Below, piece by piece: positions 53,516-63,819 of a stretch of 64,000 nucleotides of DNA. The position numbers were made by a program, and so were the translations under genes. The notes beneath the pieces are model-generated. The model saw only the letters and a list, made by a program, of their open reading frames with translations, was not told the DNA's origin and made no database searches. Source of the DNA: Thermococcus henrietii (GTDB taxonomy: Archaea; Methanobacteriota_B; Thermococci; Thermococcales; Thermococcaceae); the NCBI RefSeq assembly GCF_900198835.1, contig NZ_LT900021.1, positions 1,984,001 to 2,048,000 on the forward strand. Reading direction: 5' to 3'. Position 1 is the stretch's first letter. Each line of letters begins with the position of its first letter.

Positions 53516-54724
53516 TCACCCCCCAACCCTTTCAAGGAGTTCACGTGAACGCGAAACCGATTCGGCAAGCTCCTTAAGACCCTTTCTAATCTCCTCCAGC
53601 CTCGTCTGCACGTCGGAGATGAAGGCCGTGAAGTTATCAACCTCGGCGGAGAGGTCCTCCTGAACCTTGTAAACGCTGTCCAAAGTGTCCATCAGCATTT
53701 GAACAGACTGGGCCTGACCCTCAATGCTGTCGGAGAGCTCCTTTATCATGTTGGCCGTCTCGTTGGCGCGTCTCGCTATATCGTCGAAGGCCGCAATGAG
53801 CTCTTGAACGGCGTCCTTTATCTCCTCAGTGACCGTGAACTCTTTCTTTATTGAGCCGACGACCTTGTCAATGCTCTCCTGCATGTTCCTAATCAGCTCT
53901 GCAATCTGGTCGGTTGACTTCTTGGACTGGTCGGCCAGCTCGCGGATGTTCTCAGCCACCACCGCGAAGCCCCTTCCGTGCTCTCCGCTCCTCGCGGCCT
54001 CTATTGCGGCGTTGAGAGCCAAAAGGTTCGTCTGCTCCGCGATGTTGCCGATGACCTCGACGATTTCGCCAATTCTGCGTGAGTGCTCGACGAGTAGCGA
54101 CAGGGCCTTCTCCATATCCTGGTTGACCTCGTTGATGCTCGCGACGTTCAAAGCCACGTTGTCGGAAATCTGCTTGCCCTTCTCAGCCATGTTAGCCGTT
54201 TCGAGGGCGTAATCGGTCAGCGCCTGAGCTTGGGTGTTCATTTCCTCTATGCCCGCCGTAAGTGTCTGGATGTAGTCCCCGAGCTCTGCCACGCGGGAGC
54301 GCTCCTCTTGGATGAGCGTGAGCAGACCGTTGGAGTCAAGGGAAACCCCAAAGTCCGCGCTCTCCAGAAGCGACGTTGCCTTCTCGTCGGCGTTCTTGAG
54401 CTCTTCAAGGACATCACGAACTTCCTTCGGAACGCCTACCCTCTCAATCCTGACCTCCCTCTTTGACTTGGCTTTCTCAGCTATGCGGAGAAGACGGGAA
54501 GCGGTTTCCGAATCAAAGCCCTCAAGGGGGACGTGCTCTCCATCGATGAGCCTCTCAAGAACGTCGAGGAGGTCTTCCCTTCTGGGACTGGAAGAGAGGT
54601 AGAGTCCAACGACCAGAGCAGTGCCGATGCCCGCTATTGCACCCACCGCTAGAGAAACCGCAGAACCCGCGAGCGTGACCACTGGAACCGATAGCACCGA
54701 GGCGAGAGTTACTGACCTGCCCAT
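53516..54724 (-). CDS. Methyl-accepting chemotaxis protein without a sensory domain
   Basis: This 402-residue protein has one or two hydrophobic segments at the N-terminus (residues about 7-43), no recognisable extracellular ligand-binding domain, and then a full MCP signalling part: helical bundle with hairpin tip [46 protein letters not shown]. Signals must come from the membrane or the cytoplasm. It is translated just upstream of cheW, which it may recruit. Expression is from a promoter divergent to cheR. Confidence 0.88.
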   Translation of the reverse strand: MGRSVTLASVLSVPVVTLAGSAVSLAVGAIAGIGTALVVGLYLSSSPRREDLLDVLERLIDGEHVPLEGFDSETASRLLRIAEKAKSKREVRIERVGVPKEVRDVLEELKNADEKATSLLESADFGVSLDSNGLLTLIQEERSRVAELGDYIQTLTAGIEEMNTQAQALTDYALETANMAEKGKQISDNVALNVASINEVNQDMEKALSLLVEHSRRIGEIVEVIGNIAEQTNLLALNAAIEAARSGEHGRGFAVVAENIRELADQSKKSTDQIAELIRNMQESIDKVVGSIKKEFTVTEEIKDAVQELIAAFDDIARRANETANMIKELSDSIEGQAQSVQMLMDTLDSVYKVQEDLSAEVDNFTAFISDVQTRLEEIRKGLKELAESVSRSRELLERVGG

Positions 54725-54760
54725 GGGCGCACCCCCTGACTGGTACTTATTGTCACTTCA

Positions 54761-54787
54761 GGGATAAAAGACTTTCGTATGTATGTA
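54761..54787 (-). promoter_or_regulatory. MCP-cheW promoter with overlapping TACATA elements
   Basis: On the minus strand TACATACATA (54787-54778) lies six bases upstream of the TATA box CTTTTATCCC (54770-54761). Two overlapping copies of TACATA, the site reported for EarA in Methanococcus, suggest the same regulator as for the archaellum genes. The 12-bp box array of the cheR promoter is about 50 bp away on the other side. Confidence 0.45.
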
Positions 54788-54833
54788 ATAACCAAAGCTA
54801 CGAGTCACCATAATAACCCTTGGATTCGTAACG

Positions 54834-54898
54834 ACCTGCGTATGCACCTACACAACCATCTACACTAAAGGCTTTTTACGAGAAAAAGCCCATAAACT
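54834..54898 (+). promoter_or_regulatory. cheR operon promoter with three 12-bp-spaced boxes and a hairpin
   Basis: ACCTGCG (54834-54840), ACCTACA (54846-54852) and ATCTACA (54858-54864) are exactly 12 bp apart and in the direction of transcription, as upstream of the flagellins. A perfect inverted repeat GGCTTTTT-ACGAG-AAAAAGCC follows at 54870-54890. A TATA candidate CATAAACTT sits at 54891-54899, about 26 bp after the last box. Confidence 0.65.
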
Positions 54899-54969
54899 TG
54901 TAGGGAATTTCGTTGAGCCCCCAACGGGCTCGCCTTCATCCCGGACATTCACCAAGGTGAGTGAGCCGT

Positions 54970-55833
54970 ATGATGGACTACAAGGACCCCGGCTACCTGA
55001 AGATTAAGGAGGAGCTCTTTCGGCACCTCAAGGTTAGCAGTGACGCCTACAAGGATTCATACCTCATGCGAAGAATACGCGCGAGGATGAGAAAGCTGGG
55101 GATTACGAACTTCATGGAGTATTACCGCCTGATTAGGACCAACAAAAAGGAGCTAGACGAACTGCTCCTGACGGTGGCCATAAACGTGACCGAGTTCTTC
55201 CGGGACCCCGTCGTGTGGAAGACCTTCGAGAGAAAGGTCATACCCGAGCTCGTGAAGATAAAGAGGGAACAACACAGCTCCTCGCTCAAGATATGGAGCG
55301 CGGCCTGCTCCACGGGACAGGAGCCCTACTCAATAGCGATGACCCTCTACGAGGCCCTTGGAGAGAACCTCGGCGGCTTCAGGGTGCAGATACTCGCGAC
55401 CGACATAGACAGGGAAGCCCTTGCAGTCGCGATGCGCGGCGAATACCCGGTTGACGTCGTTGAGAAGCAGGTTCCGAGGCACATGATACCTAAGTACTTC
55501 ACGAGGGTCAGCGACGAGCGCTACCGCGTCTCACCGAAGGTGAAGAGGCTCGTTAAGTTCCAGCAGTTCAACCTCTTCAGCCCGAGGTATCCAACGGGTT
55601 TCGACGTCATATTCATCCGCAACGTGCTGATTTACATCAAGAGGGAGGCGCAGGAGGAGATATTTGCCAAGCTGTACGACTCCCTCGAAGACCACGGTTT
55701 CCTGATTCTGGGTAAAACCGAGACGATACTCGGAAACGCGGCAAAGCTGTTCAAATTGTACGACCTCGTCGCGAGGATTTATCGCAAGAACCTGGAGGTG
55801 AAGAAGCATGGCTCGGGTTTTGGTCGTAGATGA
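54970..55833 (+). CDS. cheR: Chemotaxis protein methyltransferase CheR
   Basis: This protein of about 287 residues methylates receptor glutamates using SAM. It has the N-terminal CheR helical domain (MRRIRARMRKLGITNFMEYYRLI) and the catalytic domain with SLKIWSAACSTGQEPYSIAM, LATDIDREALAVAMRGEYP and FDVIFIRNVLIYI. The ATG at 54970 is preferred to the GTG at 54961. It heads the rightward operon cheR-cheY-cheB-cheA-cheC-cheC-cheD-MCP. Confidence 0.95.
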   Translation: MMDYKDPGYLKIKEELFRHLKVSSDAYKDSYLMRRIRARMRKLGITNFMEYYRLIRTNKKELDELLLTVAINVTEFFRDPVVWKTFERKVIPELVKIKREQHSSSLKIWSAACSTGQEPYSIAMTLYEALGENLGGFRVQILATDIDREALAVAMRGEYPVDVVEKQVPRHMIPKYFTRVSDERYRVSPKVKRLVKFQQFNLFSPRYPTGFDVIFIRNVLIYIKREAQEEIFAKLYDSLEDHGFLILGKTETILGNAAKLFKLYDLVARIYRKNLEVKKHGSGFGRR

Positions 55834-56170
55834 CGCCGCCTTTATGCGCATGCTCCTGAAGAAGATACTGACCCAGGGCGGCCACCAGGTGGTTGGCGAA
55901 GCCAGCAACGGAAAGGAGGCCGTTCAGAAATACCAGGAGCTCAAGCCCGACGTGGTAACGATGGACATAGTCATGCCGGAGATGGACGGAATAACGGCCG
56001 TCCGCGAGATAAAGAAAATCGACCCCAACGCCAAGATAATCATGATTACCGCCGTCGGGCAGGAGAGCAAGGTCATGGAAGCCCTCAAGGCCGGCGCCTC
56101 TGGATACATCGTCAAGCCCTTCCAGGCCCCGAAGGTGCTTGAGGAAATCAACCGCGTACTGTCGAGTTAG
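55808..56170 (+). CDS. cheY: Chemotaxis response regulator CheY
   Basis: This 120-residue single receiver domain has acidic pair DD at residues 8-9, phospho-acceptor Asp53 in VVTMDIVMPEMDG, Thr81 in MITAVGQ and Lys103 in YIVKPF. Phospho-CheY signals to the archaellum motor through adaptors. Overlaps the cheR 3' end by 26 bases. Confidence 0.96.
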   Translation: MARVLVVDDAAFMRMLLKKILTQGGHQVVGEASNGKEAVQKYQELKPDVVTMDIVMPEMDGITAVREIKKIDPNAKIIMITAVGQESKVMEALKAGASGYIVKPFQAPKVLEEINRVLSS

Positions 56171-56178
56171 GGTGAGTG

Positions 56179-57291
56179 ATGATGCCCCTGAGCTCACCCA
56201 AGAAAAAGATTAGGGTACTCGTCGTTGATGACTCCGCCTTCATGCGCAAGATACTCAGGGATATAATCAACTCCGACCCCGAGCTAGAAGTCTGTTGCGA
56301 AGCCCGTGATGGAATCGAGGCCATAAACATGGTCAAGCTCCACAAGCCCGACGTGGTAACGCTCGACATTGAGATGCCACGAATGAACGGCCTCGACGCC
56401 CTCAGGGTTATAATGAAGCAGAGCCCGACGCCGGTAATCATGGTGAGCGCACTCACGCAGGAGGGGGCCGAGGCAACGATAAAGGCCCTCGAGTACGGGG
56501 CGATTGACTTCATCCCCAAGCCCAGCTCTTCCATTTCCCTCAGCATGAAGGAGATGAAGGACGAGATAATCGCGAAAATCAAGGAGGCAGCGAAGGTTCC
56601 AAGGAGATTCCTTGAGCTCAAGAGGACGAGACTGCTGAGGGCCCAGAAGAGCAAGGTCAAGAGGAAAGGGGTTCCCGCGAGGATTGCGGTTGCAATGGCG
56701 GCCTCAACCGGTGGACCGCAGTCCCTCCTCAAGGTTTTCCCCAAGTTCCCCGAGCACCTCGGCGCGGCAATCCTGCTCGTCCAGCACATGCCCCCCGGCT
56801 TCACGAAGTCCTTCGCCAAGAGGCTCGACAGCGTCAGCAAGCTCAACGTGAAGGAGGCGGAAGACGGCGAGCCCATCGAGGAGGACTGGGCCTACGTTGC
56901 ACCGGGCGACTACCACATGGAGGTCGAGCTGAGGCGCGGAAAGCCCGTGATAACCCTCAACAAGAAGCCGAAGATACACGGTGTAAGGCCTGCCGCCGAC
57001 CCGATGATGATTACCGCCGCGGAGGTCTTCGGCAGGAGAACCGTCGGCGTCGTCATGACGGGAATGGGACGAGACGGGGCCCAGGGAATAGTCGCCATCA
57101 AGAAGAAGGGCGGAATCACCATCGCGCAGGACAAGGAGACCTCGATAATCTACGGAATGCCAAAGGCGGCCGCCGAGACGGGCATGGTTGACTACATCGT
57201 GCCGCTCGATAAAATCGCCGACACCGTTGTGATGGCAGTGAACAAGATAAAGCGGGGTGGTGGCGGTGGAGGACCTTTCACAGTACCTTGA
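56179..57291 (+). CDS. cheB: Chemotaxis methylesterase CheB
   Basis: This 370-residue protein has a receiver domain ([15 protein letters not shown]; Asp in [18 protein letters not shown]) and a C-terminal methylesterase with the Ser-His-Asp triad in [29 protein letters not shown] and [14 protein letters not shown]. It removes receptor methyl esters. Several starts (GTG 56176, ATG 56179, ATG 56182) lie behind GGTGA; the exact one is uncertain. Confidence 0.95.
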   Translation: MMPLSSPKKKIRVLVVDDSAFMRKILRDIINSDPELEVCCEARDGIEAINMVKLHKPDVVTLDIEMPRMNGLDALRVIMKQSPTPVIMVSALTQEGAEATIKALEYGAIDFIPKPSSSISLSMKEMKDEIIAKIKEAAKVPRRFLELKRTRLLRAQKSKVKRKGVPARIAVAMAASTGGPQSLLKVFPKFPEHLGAAILLVQHMPPGFTKSFAKRLDSVSKLNVKEAEDGEPIEEDWAYVAPGDYHMEVELRRGKPVITLNKKPKIHGVRPAADPMMITAAEVFGRRTVGVVMTGMGRDGAQGIVAIKKKGGITIAQDKETSIIYGMPKAAAETGMVDYIVPLDKIADTVVMAVNKIKRGGGGGGPFTVP

Positions 57292-59623
57292 TGAGTTCCT
57301 CGCCGACGCGAGGGATAGGATAGACAGCCTCAGCAACGCCATACTCACGCTGGAGAAGATAGTCAAGGAAGGTGGCAGTGAGGAAGAGAAGAAGGCAATG
57401 ATAGACCAGATTTTCCGCGACGCCCACACGCTCAAGGGTACGGCCGCGACGATGGGCTTCATGAAGCTCAGCGAAGTGGCCCACAAGATGGAGAACCTCT
57501 TCGACCTCGTCAGGAGCGGTAAGATTGAGCCAACTCCCGAGCTTATAGACGTTCTCCTCGAATTTCTCGACATAATAGAGGCGATGGTCGACAACATCGA
57601 GGAGACCGGGGAGGAGGGCGACTTCGACGTTGACGAGCTCTTCGAAAAGGCCCAGAAGTTCTTCGACCAGGCGGGGGCAGGCGGTGGAAAGAAGGAAGAG
57701 GAAAAGGAGGGGAAAGAGGAGAAAGCCCCCGAAGAGGGAGAATCTGAAGAAGCTGGGGCGCCAGAAGCTCCCCCCGCCGGCAACCGCTACCTCGTGAAGG
57801 TCTACTTCCAGAAGGACGCCCCCCTGAGGGGGGTCAGGGCTTTTCTCATTCTCTCCGACCTGGAGGAGCTTGGAGTCGTCGTCGAGACCAACCCCGAGAG
57901 GAAGGTCATCGAGGACGGAAAGGCAGACGTTGATGTGCTCGAGTTCGTCATAGAGACCGAAGAGGACCCGGAGAAGATTAAAACAGTCGTTTCTCGGCAT
58001 CCCGAGGTTGAGAAGGTCGAGGTTCAGACGCTCGGCGGCGAGACAGTTGCGAGCGGAGAGGGCGCAAAGGTTGAGGGAGGAGAAAAGAAATACGAGGTCA
58101 CCGTTTACCTCCAGAAGGACGCCCCACTCAAAGGTGTTCGCTCTTATCTCGTTCTCCAGGACCTTCAGAAGGTTGGCCTCGTTGAGAAGACCGAACCAAA
58201 TGAGATTGACATCCAGAACGGCGAGCTGATTGACGGTTACTACTTCAGGGTCATTCTGAGGACGAACCTCAACAAGGAGGACATAGTTAAGATAATCACC
58301 AAGCACCCGGACGTCGAGAGCGCCGACGTTAGGGAAGTAGGAGAGGGCGCTCCGGCCCAGGCCCAGCCCAAAGCCGAAAAGAAGGAGGCGAAAAAGGAAG
58401 AGAAGGCCGAAAAGAAAGGGAAAAAGGCCATAAAAGGCCCGATAAAGACGCCAAAGGTCAAGATTTCCAAGATAATCAAGGTGGACGTGGGGCACCTAGA
58501 CAGGCTGATGAACCTCGTCGGTGAGCTCGTCATCACCAAGGGAAGGCTTGAGCAGATAGCGGAGAGGCTCGGCGACAGGGAGCTTCTCGAGACGCTGTCA
58601 ACGCTCTCAAGGCTCCTCACCGAGCTGCAGGACGAGATAATGGAGATGCGTCTCACACCGGTCGCAGAGGTCTTCAACAAGTTCCCGAGGATGGTCCGTG
58701 AGCTCGCGAGGAAGATGGGCAAGGAAGTTGAGTTCATCATCGAGGGAGCGGACATCGAGGTTGACAGGACGATACTCGACAAGCTCGGTGACGTTCTCGT
58801 CCACCTCCTCAGGAACGCCATAGACCACGGCATTGAGCCACCGGAGGAGCGCGAGAAGCTCGGCAAGCCGAGGGCGGGAAGGCTTGAGCTCATAGCAAAG
58901 CGCGAGAGGAGCCACGTCGAAATAATCGTCAGGGACGACGGAAGGGGGATAGACCCTGAGAAGATTAAGAGGAAGGCCGTGGAGAAGGGCCTCATAACCC
59001 CGGAGCAGGCCGCGGAGATGAGCGACGAGGAGGCGATAAACCTAATCTTCCTGCCGGGCTTCAGCACCAAGGACCAGGTCACGGACGTTTCTGGAAGAGG
59101 AGTTGGTATGGACGTCGTCAAGGAGGTCGTCAAGAGCCTCAACGGAAGCATAGCCGTTTACAGCGAGGTCGGAAAGGGAACGACCTTCGTGCTCAAGCTG
59201 CCCGTGAGCATGGCCATCATCCAGGCGCTCCTCATCAAGGTGCAGGACGAGGTCTACGCGGTTCCGATAAACAACATCCTTGAGAGCATCGAGATAAAGC
59301 GCGAGAACCTCAAGAGCATCGGCGGAAAGGAGGTCATAGTTCTCCGCGGTGAGATTATACCTGTCATAATGCTCCACGAGCTCTTCGGCCTGCCGATGCC
59401 CGAGCTTGAGGAGTTCCCGGCCTTGGTTGTTGACCTCGGCGCCCAGAAGGTGGCCATAGGAGTTGACGAGCTTCTCCACAAGAAGGACATCGTCATCAAG
59501 AGCCTCGGCAAGATGCTCTCGCACATCAGCGGCTTCGCAGGAGCGACCATACTCGGTGACGGTAGCGTCGTGCTGATTATCGAGATTAACGGTCTCCTCG
59601 GAGGTGGGCGTGGTGGAATCTGA
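57266..59623 (+). CDS. cheA: Chemotaxis histidine kinase CheA with duplicated P2 domain
   Basis: This protein of about 785 residues has P1 with the phospho-His in [16 protein letters not shown] (about residue 54), an acidic linker, then two consecutive similar domains: residues about 172-255 ([22 protein letters not shown]) and 275-358 ([22 protein letters not shown]), both P2-like CheY/CheB docking modules. A Lys-rich linker, P3 dimerisation, P4 kinase ([31 protein letters not shown]) and P5 CheW-like ([15 protein letters not shown]) follow. The GTG at 57266 has the best spacing from GGTGG; others lie just upstream. Confidence 0.94.
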   Translation: MEDLSQYLDEFLADARDRIDSLSNAILTLEKIVKEGGSEEEKKAMIDQIFRDAHTLKGTAATMGFMKLSEVAHKMENLFDLVRSGKIEPTPELIDVLLEFLDIIEAMVDNIEETGEEGDFDVDELFEKAQKFFDQAGAGGGKKEEEKEGKEEKAPEEGESEEAGAPEAPPAGNRYLVKVYFQKDAPLRGVRAFLILSDLEELGVVVETNPERKVIEDGKADVDVLEFVIETEEDPEKIKTVVSRHPEVEKVEVQTLGGETVASGEGAKVEGGEKKYEVTVYLQKDAPLKGVRSYLVLQDLQKVGLVEKTEPNEIDIQNGELIDGYYFRVILRTNLNKEDIVKIITKHPDVESADVREVGEGAPAQAQPKAEKKEAKKEEKAEKKGKKAIKGPIKTPKVKISKIIKVDVGHLDRLMNLVGELVITKGRLEQIAERLGDRELLETLSTLSRLLTELQDEIMEMRLTPVAEVFNKFPRMVRELARKMGKEVEFIIEGADIEVDRTILDKLGDVLVHLLRNAIDHGIEPPEEREKLGKPRAGRLELIAKRERSHVEIIVRDDGRGIDPEKIKRKAVEKGLITPEQAAEMSDEEAINLIFLPGFSTKDQVTDVSGRGVGMDVVKEVVKSLNGSIAVYSEVGKGTTFVLKLPVSMAIIQALLIKVQDEVYAVPINNILESIEIKRENLKSIGGKEVIVLRGEIIPVIMLHELFGLPMPELEEFPALVVDLGAQKVAIGVDELLHKKDIVIKSLGKMLSHISGFAGATILGDGSVVLIIEINGLLGGGRGGI

Positions 59624-60245
59624 GAACTACGAGGAGTACATAAAGAACCTCGACGAGGTCGCAAAGAGCGCGCTGGTCGAGACCTTCAACATAGGTGCCT
59701 CCAGGGCGGCTGACGCGCTCAGCGAGATGACAGGTTTGACGGTGAACATCACGGTTCCGGAGATAGAGATAACCTCCATCAAGTCCGTCCCAGAGAAGGT
59801 CGGTGAGGACGTTAAGGTGGCAGTCTACATACAGCTCAGCGGGGGCTTCGAGGGCCACGCGTTCTTTTTCCTCGACTTTGAGGATGCTCTCAGGATATTC
59901 GACCTCATGATGGGCCAAGAACCCGGGACGACGACCGAGTTTGACGATATGGTTGCGTCGGCCGTCATGGAGATGGGAAACATCCTAATCTCTGCCTTCG
60001 CCAACGCCCTCAGCGAGTTTCTCGGAACGGAAATCAACCAGACGCCGCCGGACATTGCGATTGACTTCACCCCAGCGATACTGGACTTCGCGCTGGCCGA
60101 CGTTGCCCAGCACTGCGACTACACGATGCTCCTCAAAACCGAGATGAAGATTGAGGGAATAGAGTTCAAGGAGCACTTCACGATTATCCCGCATCCGGCC
60201 TCGATGAAGAAGATTGTTGATACCCTGCTGGGGGGATTCGTATGA
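59610..60245 (+). CDS. cheC: CheY-P phosphatase CheC
   Basis: This protein of about 211 residues has the two CheC phosphatase motifs, one in ALVETFNIGASRAADALSEMTG and one in AVMEMGNILISAFANALSEFLG, each with Glu and Asn that act on phospho-CheY. In other systems CheC is stimulated by CheD. It overlaps cheA and starts at one of several GTG codons after GGAGGTGG. Its stop overlaps the next CheC-like gene. Confidence 0.92.
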   Translation: MVESENYEEYIKNLDEVAKSALVETFNIGASRAADALSEMTGLTVNITVPEIEITSIKSVPEKVGEDVKVAVYIQLSGGFEGHAFFFLDFEDALRIFDLMMGQEPGTTTEFDDMVASAVMEMGNILISAFANALSEFLGTEINQTPPDIAIDFTPAILDFALADVAQHCDYTMLLKTEMKIEGIEFKEHFTIIPHPASMKKIVDTLLGGFV

Positions 60246-61015
60246 GCGGGCACAAGAACTGGTTTTCGGAGTGGTATCAGGACATATTTAGGGAAGCCTC
60301 CAACATAGCGATGAGCCACGCTCTCACGGCGCTCTCGAACATGATAGGCGAGATAGAGATGGAGCCCCCGACCGTCAGCGTAATTCCCAGGGCAAAGTTC
60401 CTCCACGAGCTCGCAAGCAAGGGAATAACGAACAGTTTCGTTGTGATGTTCGACATAACCGAGGGGCTCAGCGGTTTGACGATACTCCAGTTCCCCAAGG
60501 AGAGTGCCAAAGCGCTCGTCATGACGCTCCTTGGAATGGACCCCGGCGACGAGGGAATAGACGAGATGGGACGCTCGGCGATAATGGAGATAGGCAACAT
60601 ACTGATTTCGGTTTACACGGACATCCTCGCCAAGCTCATTGAGGAGCCGGTGTCGCTGAGCCCGCCAAAGCCAGCCGAGAGCCTCTACGACGTTGAAAAG
60701 GAGCTGTCAAGGCCCGACCTCAGGGATGTCACCGAGGTCATAATGTTCAAGACACGCTTCTATCAGAAGGACACGGGAATAGAGAGCCTGTTCTACCTTG
60801 TGCCAACCAAAGACGCCTTTGACAAGCTCGTCGGCAAGCTTGAGGCCCAGGTGAAGGACATCGAGCCCGAGATACCGCCCGAAGAGACGATAGAGCCCGG
60901 GGAAGAGGTAGGGGAGAGCAAGGTTGAGGAAACCACCGAAAGCCCCCAGGAGGAAGCCCAGGAAAGCACCACGGAAGGTTCCGAGCCTACAATCAACGAG
61001 CAGACAGAGGGTTGA
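60242..61015 (+). CDS. Second CheC family protein with acidic tail
   Basis: This 257-residue CheC paralogue carries REASNIAMSHALTALSNMIG and AIMEIGNILISVYTDILAKLI, again Glu-Asn motif pairs, so both sites may be active. Unlike the first CheC it has a 50-residue acidic, Thr/Ser-rich C-terminal tail (PEEETIEPGEEVGE-type), probably flexible. The role may be separate interaction with CheD or receptors. It overlaps cheC by four bases. Confidence 0.88.
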   Translation: MSGHKNWFSEWYQDIFREASNIAMSHALTALSNMIGEIEMEPPTVSVIPRAKFLHELASKGITNSFVVMFDITEGLSGLTILQFPKESAKALVMTLLGMDPGDEGIDEMGRSAIMEIGNILISVYTDILAKLIEEPVSLSPPKPAESLYDVEKELSRPDLRDVTEVIMFKTRFYQKDTGIESLFYLVPTKDAFDKLVGKLEAQVKDIEPEIPPEETIEPGEEVGESKVEETTESPQEEAQESTTEGSEPTINEQTEG

Positions 61016-61024
61016 ACCTTGCCG

Positions 61025-61510
61025 ATGGAGATAAAGGTCGGCATCGGCGACTACGCGGTCGGCAAGAAGGAGGGGATAATCAGCACCTACGGGTTAGGTA
61101 GCTGTGTCGGTATAACCCTCTACGACCGCCTAACCAAGGTTGGCGGTCTGCTCCACGCGCTCCTGCCGGAGGCGAGCTACTACGGCAACAAGGGAAACCC
61201 GGCCAAGTACGTCGATACCGGCCTGCAGTTGCTCATCAGGGACATCCAGAAGCTCGGCGGAAACCCGAGGAGGGCCGAGGCAAAGCTCTTCGGGGGGGCG
61301 CACATGTTCACCAACGTGACCAACGAGAAGCTGATGATAGGGCAGAGAAACGTCGAAGTGGCGAAGCGGGAGCTCAAGAAATACGGCATAAGACTGGTCG
61401 CGGAGGACACAGGCGGAAAGGGCGGAAGGACGATTTACCTCGACCTATCAACGGGTAAAGTCAGGATGAGGAAGGTTTCAGGTGGAAAAGTCATCGAGAA
61501 GATTTATTGA
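61025..61510 (+). CDS. cheD: Receptor glutamine deamidase CheD
   Basis: This 161-residue enzyme deamidates receptor glutamines and interacts with CheC. The catalytic Cys lies in [14 protein letters not shown], His in [11 protein letters not shown] and Thr in [10 protein letters not shown], as in other CheD proteins. A TTG two codons upstream is an alternative start; neither has a strong ribosome site. It follows the second CheC gene after three to nine bases. Confidence 0.94.
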   Translation: MEIKVGIGDYAVGKKEGIISTYGLGSCVGITLYDRLTKVGGLLHALLPEASYYGNKGNPAKYVDTGLQLLIRDIQKLGGNPRRAEAKLFGGAHMFTNVTNEKLMIGQRNVEVAKRELKKYGIRLVAEDTGGKGGRTIYLDLSTGKVRMRKVSGGKVIEKIY

Positions 61511-61535
61511 ATCAGGAACACGAGGGGGTGATTCG

Positions 61536-63779
61536 ATGAACTTCAGGACGAAAATTGTTGGTATCGTTGTCGTTTCGCTGTTCCTCGTGGCAGTGATAGC
61601 CAGCGCCATGATGCTGTACACGGGAAACCACACAAGCGACATAATCCAGCAGAAGCTAGCACCAGAGGTGGACTACCAGGCCAAGGAAATGACTATGGCG
61701 CAGGCAAACGCACTCGCGGAACAGTTCAGCGGGTTCTTCAGGGAGGTCGAAGCCCTCGGACGGGCCACGCAACAGCTCACCATAATATCGCTGAACGACC
61801 TGAACAAGACTGGGACGCCATTTGGAAGTCCCGGCTACGCTGAAAAGCTGAAGCCCCTGCTCCTCGAACGCTTTTCAACGATAGCCAAAGCGGAGCCAAA
61901 GCTCAGCGCGGTGTACTTCGGCGACGTGAACGGCAACATGTACATTTATCCTGAGCAGAAGCTTCCGGCCGGTTACGACCCGAGGAAGAGGCCGTGGTAC
62001 CAGGAGGCAGTCCAGAAGAACGGACCGGTCTGGAGCCAGCCCTATCGCGACGCCTCAACCGGAAAGTGGGTCGTGACTTACGCCGTTCCAGTCTATTACA
62101 ACGGTAAACTCGTTGGTGTCATTGGTCTGGATGTGTTCATAGACACGCTCGCAAAGGCCGTTACAAGCGTTAAGATAGGAAAAACGGGCTACGCGTACGT
62201 CGTCGGTCCAAACGGCCTGATATACATCCACCCCGACCCCCAGATTGAGATGAAGCTCAATGTCTTCAAAGAGCCCAGCCTCAAACCCGTCGCCGAGATA
62301 ATCAAGAGCGGAGAACCAAACGCCACGACGATATACACATGGGAAGGGGTGCGCGCCGTCGCCGCGGGTGTTAAGATTCCCGAAACGGGATGGTACGTCT
62401 TCGCCAAGGTCCCAGTCAGCGAGATAAGTGCGGGCATAATAAAGGCGGTGGACGACACGAGGAAGACAACCCAGAGGGCGGCACTGTACATGACGCTCAT
62501 AATCCTCGCGATATCCGCCGTTCTCGTTGGCGCCGCATACAAGATTACCCAGAGCTCGATAAAGCCCCTGGAGGAGCTCAAGCGCGTGGCGCAGGCTTTG
62601 GCTGAGGGCCGGCTGAGTGAGGTGAATAGGGAGCTTAAGAGGATTCGGTACTTGGAGGACGATGAGATTGGTGCGCTCATCAAGGCCTTCGAGGCCGTAG
62701 GAAAGGACCTCGTTGGAACCTTAAACACGATAGCGACAAAACTCGAACGCCTCGCCGAGGGTGATTTAAGCAACGGCCTCAGCATGGAGGCCAAGGGTGA
62801 ACTCAAAGAAATCCTCGAAGACCTCAAAGACACCAACGAGAAACTCAAGGGACTAATCGGCGAAATAGTCAACGTTACCGACGAACTTGAAAAGAAGGCG
62901 AACACCCTCGCCCAGATTTCAAAGGATGTTACAGAGGCGATTAACCAGGTCAACGAGGCCGTTCAGCAGGTCAGCATTGAAGCGCAGAGACAGCAGGAGC
63001 ACATCAACGAAATAACCGAGGGAATGCGCTTCGTTGCAGAAACCAGCGCCGAAAGCGTCAGGGCAATGGAGGAGTTCGAAGGAGCCGTTGGAGAGGTAGT
63101 GAACATCGCCAACGAAGGCAGGGAGAAGAGCGAGGTCTCGGCCCAGCAGATAGAGAGCATCCAGGAGACCATGAGCAAGATTGAGCACGCCGTTACAAAG
63201 GTCGCGGAGATGAGCAGGAGTATTGAGGAGATTACGGATGTGATTACGAATATTGCCGAGCAGACGAACCTCCTTGCCCTCAACGCGGCTATTGAGGCGG
63301 CTAGGGCTGGGGAAGCTGGTAGGGGTTTTGCCGTCGTTGCCCAGGAGATTAGGAAGCTTGCCGAGGAGAGCAAGCAGGCTGCAGACAACATCAAGAACAT
63401 AATCGACCAAATAACCACCGAAATCAGGGACGCAGTGGAGAGCACGGAGAAGGGCGTTGAAGTGGTTGGCGAGAGTGCCGAGACCCTCAGGGAGACGATA
63501 ACCTACCTCGGCAACATCGCCGACCTCCTCCAGGAGGCCAGTGGTCGGATGGGTGAGGTGAAGGAGCAGATTATCCGCACGCAGGAGGAGGTTGATAAGG
63601 CGTTGCGTGCTTTGGAGAATTTGGCTGCGAGTGCTGAAGAAACTACAGCCAGTGCTGAGGAGGTTAGTTCTGCCGTTGAAGAGCAGACTGCTGCCACTGA
63701 GGAGCTTGAGAGGGCCGCTAACGACTTGAAGAGAATCGTCGAACAACTCAGGGAAATCATCAGCAAATTCAAACTGTGA
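61536..63779 (+). CDS. Methyl-accepting chemotaxis protein with Cache sensor
   Basis: This 747-residue receptor has an N-terminal membrane helix ([21 protein letters not shown]), an extracellular Cache-type sensor (about 30-290, with [38 protein letters not shown]), a second helix ([19 protein letters not shown]), two HAMP-like segments and the MCP tip [47 protein letters not shown]. Cache domains bind small molecules such as amino acids. GGGGGTGATTCG precedes the ATG. It ends the che operon. Confidence 0.93.
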   Translation: MNFRTKIVGIVVVSLFLVAVIASAMMLYTGNHTSDIIQQKLAPEVDYQAKEMTMAQANALAEQFSGFFREVEALGRATQQLTIISLNDLNKTGTPFGSPGYAEKLKPLLLERFSTIAKAEPKLSAVYFGDVNGNMYIYPEQKLPAGYDPRKRPWYQEAVQKNGPVWSQPYRDASTGKWVVTYAVPVYYNGKLVGVIGLDVFIDTLAKAVTSVKIGKTGYAYVVGPNGLIYIHPDPQIEMKLNVFKEPSLKPVAEIIKSGEPNATTIYTWEGVRAVAAGVKIPETGWYVFAKVPVSEISAGIIKAVDDTRKTTQRAALYMTLIILAISAVLVGAAYKITQSSIKPLEELKRVAQALAEGRLSEVNRELKRIRYLEDDEIGALIKAFEAVGKDLVGTLNTIATKLERLAEGDLSNGLSMEAKGELKEILEDLKDTNEKLKGLIGEIVNVTDELEKKANTLAQISKDVTEAINQVNEAVQQVSIEAQRQQEHINEITEGMRFVAETSAESVRAMEEFEGAVGEVVNIANEGREKSEVSAQQIESIQETMSKIEHAVTKVAEMSRSIEEITDVITNIAEQTNLLALNAAIEAARAGEAGRGFAVVAQEIRKLAEESKQAADNIKNIIDQITTEIRDAVESTEKGVEVVGESAETLRETITYLGNIADLLQEASGRMGEVKEQIIRTQEEVDKALRALENLAASAEETTASAEEVSSAVEEQTAATEELERAANDLKRIVEQLREIISKFKL

Positions 63780-63819
63780 CTTTCGTTGTTTCCCTTTCCC
63801 ACTTTGAGGGGGTGAGAAC

